Source: an uncultured Photobacterium sp. (GTDB lineage: Bacteria > Pseudomonadota > Gammaproteobacteria > Enterobacterales > Vibrionaceae). Taken from it: a stretch of DNA of 64,000 bases. How positions within the stretch are numbered: the stretch's first letter is position 1; every line of letters starts with the position of its first letter. Position numbers and translations under genes: made by a program. This document shows positions 18,116-26,145 of the stretch, piece by piece. The stretch covers positions 482,576 to 546,575 of the forward strand of contig NZ_CANMZV010000001.1 of NCBI RefSeq assembly GCF_947502415.1, read 5' to 3'. The notes beneath the pieces are model-generated. The model had not been told where the DNA came from. It saw only the letters and a list, made by a program, of their open reading frames with translations, and searched no databases.

Positions 18116-18216
18116 ATATAACATTACTTAATAACTCTGTGAGATACGTGATAATTAAGATAGACTCAACCAAAACTGCCGAGTCTAATGCGTCACACTT
18201 GATGGCCTTGTTATAT
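18116..18216. repeat. attC-like imperfect palindrome A
   Basis: Ends ATATAAC (18116-18122) and GTTATAT (18210-18216) are inverted, with an inner stem TAGACTC (18161-18167) / GAGTCTA (18181-18187). About 101 bases, a size usual for integron attC sites. Its right half (18169-18214) closely resembles that of palindrome B. The core triplets differ from the strict RYYYAAC/GTTRRRY consensus, so the call is tentative. Confidence 0.45.
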
Positions 18217-18317
18217 GCGCTTTTCAAGAGCCATAGAGGATATTTATGAAAAGGATTAGAACACAATACATAGAGCAAACACAGCCCTATGTATTGATAT
18301 AGCCAGCAAGAAACCAA

Positions 18318-18566
18318 CTATTTGTAGAATGCTTCTACTTCACCTTTTAGTGTGATCAGCATTGGATTACCATAGCGGTCTTTTGCTTTAGGTGAAGGGA
18401 TTTTTACCCATCTTTCACTAATACAATATTCCTCGACATCAGTACGCTCTTTGCCATTAAGACGAATACCAATGTGGTGTTCAAAACACTCTGCTACAAA
18501 ATGTGGACTGCGAGGATTACCCGATAAATGATCTGGCAAAGTTGGTTTTGAGTTAGTGTCGCTCAT
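18318..18566 (-). CDS. DUF3297 family protein
   Basis: Protein of 82 residues from ATG 18566, preceded by CAGGTAA. The frame extends 20 codons further upstream without a ribosome site. Family sequence is clear: LPDHLSGNPRSPHFVAECFEHHIGIRLNG in the first half and KDRYGNPMLITLKGEVEAFYK at the end. DUF3297 proteins are small, cytosolic and of unknown function. It lies between two attC-like palindromes with its 3' end about 100 bases from palindrome A, the layout of a gene cassette. Confidence 0.82.
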   Translation of the reverse strand: MSDTNSKPTLPDHLSGNPRSPHFVAECFEHHIGIRLNGKERTDVEEYCISERWVKIPSPKAKDRYGNPMLITLKGEVEAFYK

Positions 18567-18724
18567 TTTTATTACCTGAAGTAAATTAAGGTGTGACATT
18601 GTAGACAATACAACACGATGCGACAAGACAGCGATACCCCTTACGAATCATCAGATCCACAAACTGGACATTCACCATGAATTCTTTCACTTATGAGTCA
18701 CTATTTCTATGATTTAGTCAAAGC

Positions 18725-18828
18725 ATATAACGTCAGGGATAAGGTGCGCCACGTTGAACTTACCAAATCCGCTGAACTCCATACCAAAACGCCGAGTGTA
18801 ACGCGTCACCCTGATACCTTTGTTATGG
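18725..18828. repeat. attC-like imperfect palindrome B
   Basis: Left arm ATATAACGTCAGGGAT...GGTGCGCCACGTTGAACT pairs imperfectly with the right arm AGTGTAACGCGTCACC...GTTAT, leaving bulged bases as in attC hairpins. About 104 bases. The 44 bases at 18783-18826 align with 18169-18214 of palindrome A (shared ACCAAAAC, GCCGAGT, GCGTCAC and a GTTAT end). Confidence 0.5.
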
Positions 18829-18930
18829 CTGCCAAATTCATGTAATTTAATCCTAGCCACCAGCTTCCTGAAAACGATGATTGATTTGTGAAAACTAGAG
18901 AGGCTTTCGCCTCCCTATATCAAATCCACT

Positions 18931-19179
18931 TTATTCGCGTGTTGACTGTACTTCACAGACCCAATCACATTTGATCCCAGCCTTCTCATGATGCTTATGG
19001 ATCGCTTCTGCATTCGGGGCATCCAAAACACAATATATCTTGTTGTCTTTCTCACTGAACAAGATGTCGTGATGAGTCACCCCGAATTCATCCGGGGCCG
19101 CATTTTGTAACTTCTTCAATTCATCCGCGGTGAATGGTTCCATGGGATGGGTATCAATAAACTTAGGCATGATTTTCAC
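18931..19179 (-). CDS. DUF4242 family small protein (SCO4226-like)
   Basis: Protein of 82 residues, with a strong ribosome site GGAGGTG before ATG 19179. The sequence MPKFIDTHPM...APDEFGVTHHDILFSE...IYCVLDAPNAEAIHKHHEKAG fits DUF4242. One member of that family, SCO4226, binds nickel; several histidines here could do so, but this is not shown. The 3' end lies about 100 bases from attC-like palindrome B, so with the DUF3297 gene it forms a second reverse-strand cassette-like unit. Confidence 0.8.
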   Translation of the reverse strand: MKIMPKFIDTHPMEPFTADELKKLQNAAPDEFGVTHHDILFSEKDNKIYCVLDAPNAEAIHKHHEKAGIKCDWVCEVQSTRE

Positions 19180-19196
19180 CTCCTCCCGCCTGAATA

Positions 19197-19268
19197 ATAC
19201 AGACCTTACGAGCGCCTAACGGCGGAAGATGAAAGGCGTTCTATTCTTGTTTCCCTTAGCGTCTGTAT
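19197..19268. repeat. Long-range inverted repeat upstream of the DUF4242 gene
   Basis: ATACAGAC (19197-19204) and GTCTGTAT (19261-19268) are perfect inverted copies 56 bases apart. Inside lies GCCTAACGG, and CCGTTAG follows the right copy. It covers the likely promoter region of the DUF4242 gene; its role is unknown. Confidence 0.35.
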
Positions 19269-19325
19269 CCCGTTAGAACAACTATAGAAAGGATATGACG
19301 TATAAGCGAACATGTGATGTTTCAG

Positions 19326-19350
19326 AACAAGATGCAATATGCATCTTGTT
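19326..19350. repeat. Perfect 11-bp hairpin
   Basis: AACAAGATGCA / TGCATCTTGTT with loop ATA. No T-run on either side. It sits between the DUF4242 gene and a half attC-like site. Confidence 0.4.
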
Positions 19351-19372
19351 CAAGACAGAATACATACTTACT

Positions 19373-19400
19373 GCCTAACGCCTGCAATAAGGTGTACCTC
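19373..19400. repeat. Half attC-like site C
   Basis: GCCTAACGCC...ATAAGGTGTACC fits the RYYYAAC core and aligns with the left arm of palindrome B (TAACGTC...ATAAGGTGCGCC). The matching right half is not found; the broken transposase begins about 40 bases further on. Confidence 0.35.
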
Positions 19401-19436
19401 TCAAAACCAACAGAGCACACCAAACTTCAAACCAAA

Positions 19437-19843
19437 AGCTCCCGCGCCCATAAGACTGCCGCGGGAGCCAAAAAAACGGTTCAGTTCGATCTGAGACTCA
19501 TGCGCTTGGTCGCTCACGAGGCGGTTTTGGCACCAAAATCCATTTGGCAACAGACTTGAGTGGTATCCCTTTAGCCGTGCAAATCAGTGCCGGACAAGAC
19601 AGTAAAATTCAGCCTGCCCGTCAACTACTTAGACAAATTTCAGTACAGCGGAGAAATGGTTTTATCAAACGCACTCCCAAAGCACTGCTTGCGGATAAAG
19701 GTTATATATCACTGTCATTCCGAAAGGAACTCAGACGTCGTCATATAAAAGTTGTGATTTCAGATAAATGCAATACCAAGCGCTATTTAGAAGGCAGAGT
19801 AAAGTTTGATAAAGTCTTGTATCGATTGAGGGACACAGCCTAG
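19437..19843 (+). pseudogene. IS5-family transposase fragment (frameshifted, both ends lost)
   Basis: One frame gives SSRAHKTAAGAKK and the next gives THALGRSRGGFGTKIHLATD (from 19496), then ALLADKGYISLSFRKEL and KFDKVLYRLRDTA before a stop at 19843. These are consecutive blocks of IS5-group DDE transposases, with a frameshift between about 19476 and 19496. The N-terminal part and the final region after RLR are missing. No terminal inverted repeats were recognised. Confidence 0.8.
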
Positions 19844-19877
19844 AGTGTATCCCTGCGCAATAATCTGAACACTTAAC

Positions 19878-20453
19878 TTATCCTGATTGGTATAACTCTC
19901 GCCTTTTATCTCTTTTAGCAAAAGAGAATCCAGCCAAAATACCAGCCAATGCGCCGAAAAAATGACTTTCATAGCTCACCCAGCTATGTGCGGGAATAAA
20001 GCCCCAGATCATCGAACCGTAAAAAAACATAACTATCATGGCAATGGCTATCGACTTAACGCTGCGATACATAATGGCATACACCAACAAATATGCCCAC
20101 AAACCATAAATTATTCCGCTCAGTCCAATATGATAATGCAAGCGTCCAAACACCCACACACCAACCCCACTTCCAAACCAGCTAATCAGAAACACCGACA
20201 TGAAGCGCGCCAGACCAGAGCGAGAAACTAAATACCCAAGAACGATAAAAGAAATAAGGTTGCTGATTAAATGTCCCCATGAACCATGCAAAAACGGATA
20301 GGCAACTATTCCAACAAAATGGGTGAAGTGACGTGGTAACAAGCCAAAGTCATTCAATTGCCCCCGGAAAAAGACATTTACAATATGGATTACGAAAGTA
20401 AACAGGCAAATAAACCCAATCACTTTCAACGCATCTTTATCACTTTGCCGCAA
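19878..20453 (-). CDS. Rhomboid-family intramembrane serine protease
   Basis: Protein of 191 residues from TTG 20453, which follows GGAAAGG. About six membrane segments. Family residues are visible: HGSWGHLISN in the oxyanion region, the catalytic Ser in IGLSGIIYG, and the catalytic His in ESHFFGALAG. Rhomboids cut transmembrane substrates within the inner membrane; the substrate here is unknown. It is shorter than GlpG because it lacks the cytosolic N-terminal domain. Three tandem 20-base repeats lie just upstream. Confidence 0.88.
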   Translation of the reverse strand: MRQSDKDALKVIGFICLFTFVIHIVNVFFRGQLNDFGLLPRHFTHFVGIVAYPFLHGSWGHLISNLISFIVLGYLVSRSGLARFMSVFLISWFGSGVGVWVFGRLHYHIGLSGIIYGLWAYLLVYAIMYRSVKSIAIAMIVMFFYGSMIWGFIPAHSWVSYESHFFGALAGILAGFSFAKRDKRRELYQSG

Positions 20454-20487
20454 TTACCTTTCCTCAATCGGCAGTTATAACTCTTAG

Positions 20488-20547
20488 TATAAGGTGTTAA
20501 AGCACAGTATAAGATGTCGAAGCGCAATATAAGGTGCCAAAGCGGTT
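20488..20547. repeat. Three tandem 20-base repeats
   Basis: Units start TATAAGGTGTTAAAGC (20488), TATAAGATGTCGAAGC (20508) and TATAAGGTGCCAAAGC (20528), exactly 20 bases apart, sharing TATAAGRTG..RAAGC. They lie between the rhomboid start and the crotonase stop, 35 bases upstream of the rhomboid start codon. Confidence 0.8.
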
Positions 20548-20615
20548 GCAACAGTGATAGATGATATCAAGAAGCAAAAACAGAGGTGATCTACACCTCC
20601 ATTTTCAGAATGTTA

Positions 20616-21422
20616 TTACCAAAACGACTGACGATGCTGATAATCAATATCAGTCTTTGAACGCTGCCGTTTACCGGCAATAAAAAAATTTCGCCCCAAT
20701 AACAAACGAATTTGGCTCAATGTCTCTCGGGCAAGAAGCCGACGTTCACTACCACTCCAACAACGATTAGTCGTATGTTTAATTGCTGCCAGCGCATCAG
20801 GTGAAGCTTGTTCAATTTGGCGACAAAACTCCAGTGCAGTAGCCATTGGATCATCACTGACCTCAGTAACCAACGCGATTTTTTGTGCCTGTTTCCCAGA
20901 AATAATTTCACCGGTCATGGTAAGCCTCATCGCTACATCCTTCGACACAACCTCCCTTAACGATAACAAACCAGCCATATCGGGAACCAACCCCCAGCGC
21001 ACTTCCATAATGGATAATTCACTATCCGGTGTAACAAACCGAAAGTCTGCGCCCATCACAACTTGCAGCCCGCCGCCATAGCAGCGTCCTTCAATCACCG
21101 CTATCACAGGTACCGGGATCAATCGCCAATTACGGGATACCCGTTGAGCCAGGTTAGCATTACCAGGCAATGCCTTTGCCAGCAAGCGCAAAACTTTTTG
21201 CTTTGATGTCGCTACACTTTTGATATCCAAACCACTACTAAATGTCCCACCGTTGCCGGTTAAAATAACAGCACGGATATCTTTGCGTTTTCTCAGCTGC
21301 TTACTCACCAAATCCAGCTCTATAAACATTTCCATATCAAGAGCATTTAATTTATCAGGGCGATTTAGCGCGACGGTTACTATCCCCTGCTCTTCTGTCA
21401 CTTCCAATTTGTTCCAGGTCAT
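20616..21422 (-). CDS. Crotonase-fold enoyl-CoA hydratase/isomerase family protein
   Basis: Protein of 268 residues. The family core is clear: LNRPDKLNALDMEMFIEL, the first oxyanion segment TFSSGLDIKS and the second ALEGRCYGGG-like region (VIEGRCYGGGLQVVMGADFR). RWGLVPDMAGLL carries an Asp where hydratases often have Glu, so an isomerase such as dienoyl-CoA isomerase is as likely as a hydratase. AAGGG precedes ATG 21422. No fatty-acid genes adjoin it. Confidence 0.82.
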   Translation of the reverse strand: MTWNKLEVTEEQGIVTVALNRPDKLNALDMEMFIELDLVSKQLRKRKDIRAVILTGNGGTFSSGLDIKSVATSKQKVLRLLAKALPGNANLAQRVSRNWRLIPVPVIAVIEGRCYGGGLQVVMGADFRFVTPDSELSIMEVRWGLVPDMAGLLSLREVVSKDVAMRLTMTGEIISGKQAQKIALVTEVSDDPMATALEFCRQIEQASPDALAAIKHTTNRCWSGSERRLLARETLSQIRLLLGRNFFIAGKRQRSKTDIDYQHRQSFW

Positions 21423-21655
21423 AATGATTACCCTTATCTGGTCAGTCCAGTTAACGTTAACACATCACCAACAAAAGACTAAATAAACGCAATCATCACA
21501 ACATTACCGCAACAGAGTAAACACCTATAAAAGCAAGGGCTGTTGAGACTTTTTTGCACATTAAGACCACAGACCAACACAAACGGGTTGCATATAGTTC
21601 ATTTCACAGTACACTCCACTTTATGCGAATGAAGTACGGTTAGGCTACACAATAA

Positions 21656-23086
21656 ATGAACATCATTAGTAAACTAAGCTTATTATCTGTCCTTTGCGGC
21701 CTTGTGACATGTAATGCGGAGAGTCAGCTTGAAATCAATTCATTCAATACGGAGCAGGATCGCCATGCTGCAATCGTAAGTGGTTATGTGATCACGGATC
21801 AAAATGACCTGCTATCCGTTCCTGAGGAATTCATTCATATCCATACACTCTCACACCACCTACTCGAACAACATTGGCTTCAAAATCCCAACTTCATTGG
21901 GGATGTAACAGAATTAAAGCGACTATTCCGAGAGACCCAATTACCGGAGGCTGCATCTTTTATTGCCACCTTAGAGGCAACAAAAAAGCGTTATCTCAAT
22001 AATTTGGATAATGTAAATGCCATTGCCAACTCCATGCAGCGTGAAATTGATAAGGATCTGGACTGTTATAATCTCACTATTGATAAGTTACAGTACAAAA
22101 TTCAGCTACTAGAGACTCCAGAGGAAACATATCAGGCAAAGATCCAAGAGCTTGAAAACGAGATCAAACTTCACTCACAGCACTACAGCCAACTGAGCAA
22201 ATCGCTACATCAATCTTTACAGCAAACACTTGAAAAGCATGCGCTTAACACTCAATTGATCCATGAACTGAAATTTAACTATGAAAAACAACCACATGCC
22301 ATTTGCCGACAATTTAAAGGCATGTCGGAACTCGTATCGACAATCCAGAATAACTGTGTCTACATCAACCGTGATCAGCTTTTATCCGCTTTTCCGACAG
22401 ACTTAAAGTCCGATGCTGAAAAAATCATTGATGCCTACGCTCCTGATATCTGGCAAACGATGACCCGACTCAATGGTTATTTCGACACATCAACAAACAG
22501 GCAATACTTTAAGAATAACCTTAAGCGTCAATTGGCAAAGGCTCGACAAGCATTGCGCGAAAAGAAATACATAGACGAAAAGCAGTCTACTCTGTTATTA
22601 CAGAAGTTCCGTCAACAACTGGCACAGGCTGAACAAAAGCGCAATGACACCATTGATGTCGGTTATCTTGATCAGCACTTTCGGATTGATACCAGCTCCA
22701 AAGCATTCGTCCGGTTGATGGAAAATGCCCAATCACCGACTGAACCATTTTCGGAAGTTTACTCAGCCTCCGATATCAAACAAAACTTTACGGATGCCTA
22801 TGCTAAAAAGCTGCTTATGGAATATCCAGCTGAACTGTATTTCACCGTATCGTCGAACGGTCTCTTTTCAATACCTAAACAAACAAGCGCACAACAGCTT
22901 GTTTTTAACTTTGCTAACAATAAAAAATTCCTGACCTATAATGTGGCAAAACAGAGCAACCTTCCTCATGTTATCCGCTCAGACAGTGAACATGTTGAAT
23001 TAAGCTCTCACTCTTTGCTTGATGAGCTAAACACCCAATTACAAAAATACTGGAGCTCTATGGCTATCGCTTCTACGGCTTACTAA
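21656..23086 (+). CDS. Exported coiled-coil protein of unknown function
   Basis: Protein of 476 residues. The hydrophobic N-terminus (LSLLSVLCGLVTCNAES) looks like a signal peptide; LVTC is only a poor lipobox. Residues about 90-200 and 280-330 are rich in Q, E, K and L and probably form coiled coils. No catalytic motif was recognised. The ribosome site is weak. Its neighbours do not indicate a role. Confidence is in it being a gene, not in a function. Confidence 0.65.
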   Translation: MNIISKLSLLSVLCGLVTCNAESQLEINSFNTEQDRHAAIVSGYVITDQNDLLSVPEEFIHIHTLSHHLLEQHWLQNPNFIGDVTELKRLFRETQLPEAASFIATLEATKKRYLNNLDNVNAIANSMQREIDKDLDCYNLTIDKLQYKIQLLETPEETYQAKIQELENEIKLHSQHYSQLSKSLHQSLQQTLEKHALNTQLIHELKFNYEKQPHAICRQFKGMSELVSTIQNNCVYINRDQLLSAFPTDLKSDAEKIIDAYAPDIWQTMTRLNGYFDTSTNRQYFKNNLKRQLAKARQALREKKYIDEKQSTLLLQKFRQQLAQAEQKRNDTIDVGYLDQHFRIDTSSKAFVRLMENAQSPTEPFSEVYSASDIKQNFTDAYAKKLLMEYPAELYFTVSSNGLFSIPKQTSAQQLVFNFANNKKFLTYNVAKQSNLPHVIRSDSEHVELSSHSLLDELNTQLQKYWSSMAIASTAY

Positions 23087-23194
23087 GAGCGAATGATTCG
23101 ACCTGAGATAATCATAAAAGTATCTCACAGTTAACACACTTCACTCAGCATCAGCCCCCTACACTCTGCTTAACAAGCTATTGGGGGCCATTTA

Positions 23195-23380
23195 ATGGAA
23201 GACAAAATACTCATTGCTGATACCAAAGATATTCTGGAAGCATTCGTCGATAACGGACTACACAGGGAGTTTGAAATCTATTGCCAGTTTCCCCATTCAA
23301 GTAAAGTCGTTAACGATATTCGACTAAGAGACGTTCGTTCCATCGAGTTCAACGACGGATTCAGGCTTCAAAATAAATAA
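23195..23380 (+). CDS. Small hypothetical protein (61 residues)
   Basis: Short soluble protein, MEDKILIADTKDILEAF..., with no known domain. The only ribosome-site candidate, GGGGG at 23183-23187, is part of an inverted repeat with CCCCC at 23155-23159, so initiation could be structure-controlled. Spurious translation is possible. Confidence 0.4.
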   Translation: MEDKILIADTKDILEAFVDNGLHREFEIYCQFPHSSKVVNDIRLRDVRSIEFNDGFRLQNK

Positions 23381-23494
23381 TGACTTCCGGCCCAAAGGAT
23401 TAGAAGCCATTGAATTCACAACTTACTCTCAACAGACATCAAAGTATTAAACATAAAGTACGCTATCGCCAGCCAGACACAACGGGGACGTCCC

Positions 23495-24532
23495 TTAAGC
23501 AACGTCAACTTTCTGTTTTTCGTCTGGAACAAATTGATGTTTCGTTCTATTCGCATAAGCAACCAGAGACAGCATAACCGGCACCTCAACCAGTACACCA
23601 ACCACAGTCGCCAATGCAGCTCCCGAGTGAATACCAAACAGACTAATCGCCACAGCCACAGCCAATTCGAAAAAGTTCGACGCACCAATCATACTGCCTG
23701 GTGCTGCAACACAATGTGGCTGTTTCCATTTTTTCATCCATAAGTAAGTCACGGCGAAAATCAGATATGTTTGAATCAATAGAGGAACAGCAATGAGCAC
23801 AATATCAACCGGATTATCAAGGATTGTCTGTGCCTGAAAACCGAACAATAAGATCACCGTTCCAACTAATCCCATAATAGACAGCGGCTTCATTACTATT
23901 GAAAGCTTATTTAATTGCGCCTGACTACTAACAACTTTTCGTGTCAGAGCGCCTGCAATTAATGGAATGACAACAAACATGGCCACAGATAACAACAAAG
24001 TATCCCAAGGTACTGTCACATCTGTCACTCCCAACAAAAAGGCTGCGATAGGTGCAAACGCAACAACCATAATCAAATCATTAATCGCAACCTGGACAAC
24101 GGTATAGTTTGCATCTCCTTTTGTAAGCTGGCTCCAAACAAAAACCATCGCAGTACAAGGTGCAACACCAAGCAAAATCATACCGGCGATATATTCTTCA
24201 GCCAGTGTAGAGCTGATCCAGTCACCAAATGCGTAGCGCATAAAGAACATGGCCAGCAAAGCCATTGAAAACGGTTTTATCAACCAGTTAACGACAATGG
24301 TGATGATTAGCCCTTTCGGCCTGCGGTGAATATTACGCACGGCACGAAAATCAACCTGCATCATCATCGGATAAATCATTAGCCAAATCAGAACCGCAAT
24401 CACCATATTGATTTGTGCATACTGCAAATTACCAAGAATCGAAAAAACTCCGGGAAACAATGATCCGCCAACAAGGCCAACCACCATCCCAAGCCCAACC
24501 CATATACTTAAAAAACGCTCAAAAATTCCCAT
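23495..24532 (-). CDS. acr3: Arsenite efflux transporter, ACR3 family
   Basis: Protein of 345 residues from ATG 24532 (GGTGAAG upstream), matching the usual ACR3 start MGIFERFLS. About ten hydrophobic segments. The conserved cysteine in [13 protein letters not shown], needed for arsenite transport in this family, is present. It exports arsenite or antimonite through the inner membrane. The truncated arsR lies immediately upstream, so its regulation may be altered. No arsC is present nearby. Confidence 0.92.
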   Translation of the reverse strand: MGIFERFLSIWVGLGMVVGLVGGSLFPGVFSILGNLQYAQINMVIAVLIWLMIYPMMMQVDFRAVRNIHRRPKGLIITIVVNWLIKPFSMALLAMFFMRYAFGDWISSTLAEEYIAGMILLGVAPCTAMVFVWSQLTKGDANYTVVQVAINDLIMVVAFAPIAAFLLGVTDVTVPWDTLLLSVAMFVVIPLIAGALTRKVVSSQAQLNKLSIVMKPLSIMGLVGTVILLFGFQAQTILDNPVDIVLIAVPLLIQTYLIFAVTYLWMKKWKQPHCVAAPGSMIGASNFFELAVAVAISLFGIHSGAALATVVGVLVEVPVMLSLVAYANRTKHQFVPDEKQKVDVA

Positions 24533-24554
24533 ATCTTCACCAAACATCAAGAAA

Positions 24555-24758
24555 CTAACAATGCAGCAAATAGCTTATCGTCGATTGCGCTAAACCCAAT
24601 TCATTAACCAAATCACTATTGAGACATCCCTTTTGCCTGGTCAGAATACGAAGGATCCGTATCCTTGCTGGATGCGATAAAGCCTTGGCCGCGCTGACCA
24701 ACGCGAGCTCCTTGCTTTCATCAATTTCAATACCATCCAGAACCGTTACACAAGCCAT
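24555..24758 (-). pseudogene. arsR: Truncated ArsR-family regulator
   Basis: Sixty-seven residues from ATG 24758. The helices of the winged-helix fold are recognisable ([35 protein letters not shown]), but the protein stops right after the recognition helix ([11 protein letters not shown]). The wing, C-terminal dimerisation helix and most of the usual 100-120 residues are lost. acr3 begins 22 bases on. Dimerisation and specific DNA binding are unlikely. A longer open frame reaches 24821 without a better start. Confidence 0.75.
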
Positions 24759-24777
24759 TCTTGCATCTCTTTCGGTA

Positions 24778-24793
24778 ATCGTCGAAAGACGAT
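24778..24793. repeat. Short palindrome upstream of arsR
   Basis: ATCGTC / GACGAT with loop GAAA, 20 bases before the arsR start. It could be part of the ars operator; not a match I can name. Confidence 0.3.
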
Positions 24794-24934
24794 GGTGGCG
24801 ACTACAACCAAATATTGTCAACTATTATTACTTTTGATGAGAAACCAATCTCCCAAGCAATCCAAAACACAACCAAAATCAAAAAAAAAGGCTTTGCTAT
24901 ACTTACGTCCAGTCGACTTACTAGGACATTCAAT

Positions 24935-25453
24935 ATGAGTGCTGTAATTCGTACAATTGTACTAAGCTGCACTATCGCTGCATGTAGTACTGATGTCGTC
25001 ACTGACTACAATGTTCAGCTAAACTACAGCAAGTTCAAAACCTACCAATTTGCCCCGCGTCCTGCTAACAGTGTTATCACATTGGACTCCGCACGGGTTG
25101 AAAATGCAATAGCCTCAGAACTAGGCAATAAAGGACTAGAACAAACAGAATCAACAGCCGATCTCACAATTAGACATTACATCCAACAACAGTCCGATTT
25201 TCGTTCGTACGGCACATCGATCGGTTTTGGCTATGGATACCGAAATGTTGGTGTGGCTTATAGTGCCCCTAGTCAATTTCGCGAATACCAATATGGAAAA
25301 CTTGTTGTAGAGCTTATCGAAAATAACAACAATAATGTTATCTGGCGTGCAATCTCACAGCGAAAGCTAACAGAAAACATGACACCCAGTTCAAGAGAAG
25401 AGTTCATTGACGAGCAGATTTTTAAAATGTTCAAAAACTACCCACCGCAATAA
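24935..25453 (+). CDS. DUF4136 family lipoprotein
   Basis: Protein of 172 residues from ATG 24935 (AGGA upstream); the earlier in-frame ATG at 24815 lacks support. The leader ends in a lipobox, TIAAC/S. The body has the DUF4136 pattern: DYNVQLNYSKFKTYQF, a middle TADLTIRHYIQQQ, GFGYGY glycine-rich strands and a KLVVELIENNNNNVIWRAI strand pair near the end. Members are envelope lipoproteins of unknown role. It is followed by an AT-rich palindrome and the Tad leader. Confidence 0.8.
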   Translation: MSAVIRTIVLSCTIAACSTDVVTDYNVQLNYSKFKTYQFAPRPANSVITLDSARVENAIASELGNKGLEQTESTADLTIRHYIQQQSDFRSYGTSIGFGYGYRNVGVAYSAPSQFREYQYGKLVVELIENNNNNVIWRAISQRKLTENMTPSSREEFIDEQIFKMFKNYPPQ

Positions 25454-25884
25454 ATATGAAAAGTGTTTTATATTTATTGTTTTTCTATAGATAAGAGTCC
25501 TTCTTTATTAAGAATAAAGAATATCTTTTACTCTCCAAACATCATTATCATTCGCTAGTCTATAAAGATCCCCCTGTCAACCAAATAAATAAACTCATGC
25601 GCATATCAAACATGTCTCAGAATTAAGAAATACAAAAAAGTTATTAGTAAAAAAAGTACTAATAAAATCATTATCAGCTTACTTAAAACTAACTAGCCTT
25701 ATGGTTTAATCAAATAATCATTTATATACATAAACTTAGGCAACATATTCACTTATCACTAAACACGATATTAATTTTTTTGTCTTTTTTGGTTTTTTTT
25801 AACCTTTGAGCTAAGTTTAAATTGTCTTAGTGATAAGGCATTTAATGACTAAGCTCATTATTTTTTAATCAAGGAGTATTAAGC
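25454..25884. promoter_or_regulatory. AT-rich leader upstream of the Tad pilus locus
   Basis: No gene in 430 very AT-rich bases. It contains perfect palindromes at 25501-25521 (TTCTTTATT aag AATAAAGAA) and 25641-25665 (TTATTAGTA, 7-base loop, TACTAATAA). Competing repeats occur near flp: CTTAG at 25826-25830 can pair with CTAAG at 25811-25815 or at 25849-25853. The first may end the DUF4136 transcript; the others could act in flp control. AAGGAG precedes the flp start. Confidence 0.5.
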
Positions 25885-26082
25885 ATGAATAACTTGAAGA
25901 ATTACTTAATCGAATTTTGCCGTGATGAAGAAGGTCTAACAACGGTTGAATACGCTGTTGCAGGTTCTCTTGTGGCTGCAGCGGTTGTTACTGCTTTTGA
26001 AGAACTAGGTACTCAAGTCGGAACTGTTATTGATGACATCAACACCGACCTTGGAGGTACACCAACGGGTGCTGGTGGTTAA
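25885..26082 (+). CDS. flp: Flp-type major pilin of the Tad pilus
   Basis: Protein of 65 residues, the usual size. After a short leader, the processing region EEG-LTTVEYAVAG contains the conserved Glu-Tyr of Flp pilins, followed by one hydrophobic helix and a Gly/Thr-rich tail. It is cleaved by TadV and assembled into a thin adhesive pilus. Strong ribosome site AAGGAG. First gene of the locus. Confidence 0.92.
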   Translation: MNNLKNYLIEFCRDEEGLTTVEYAVAGSLVAAAVVTAFEELGTQVGTVIDDINTDLGGTPTGAGG

Positions 26083-26145
26083 TATATAACTATCGTATTC
26101 CCGACTGATGAACACCATCAATCTATAACTATTAAGGGAATGAAG

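Noticed and set aside
19314..19559. Open frame of 81 codons
   Set aside because: Its second half is the first piece of the broken IS5-type transposase and its first half crosses the half attC-like site; not an independent gene.
20488..20547. Short regular repeats as a CRISPR array
   Set aside because: The units are contiguous with no unique spacers, and no cas genes are present.
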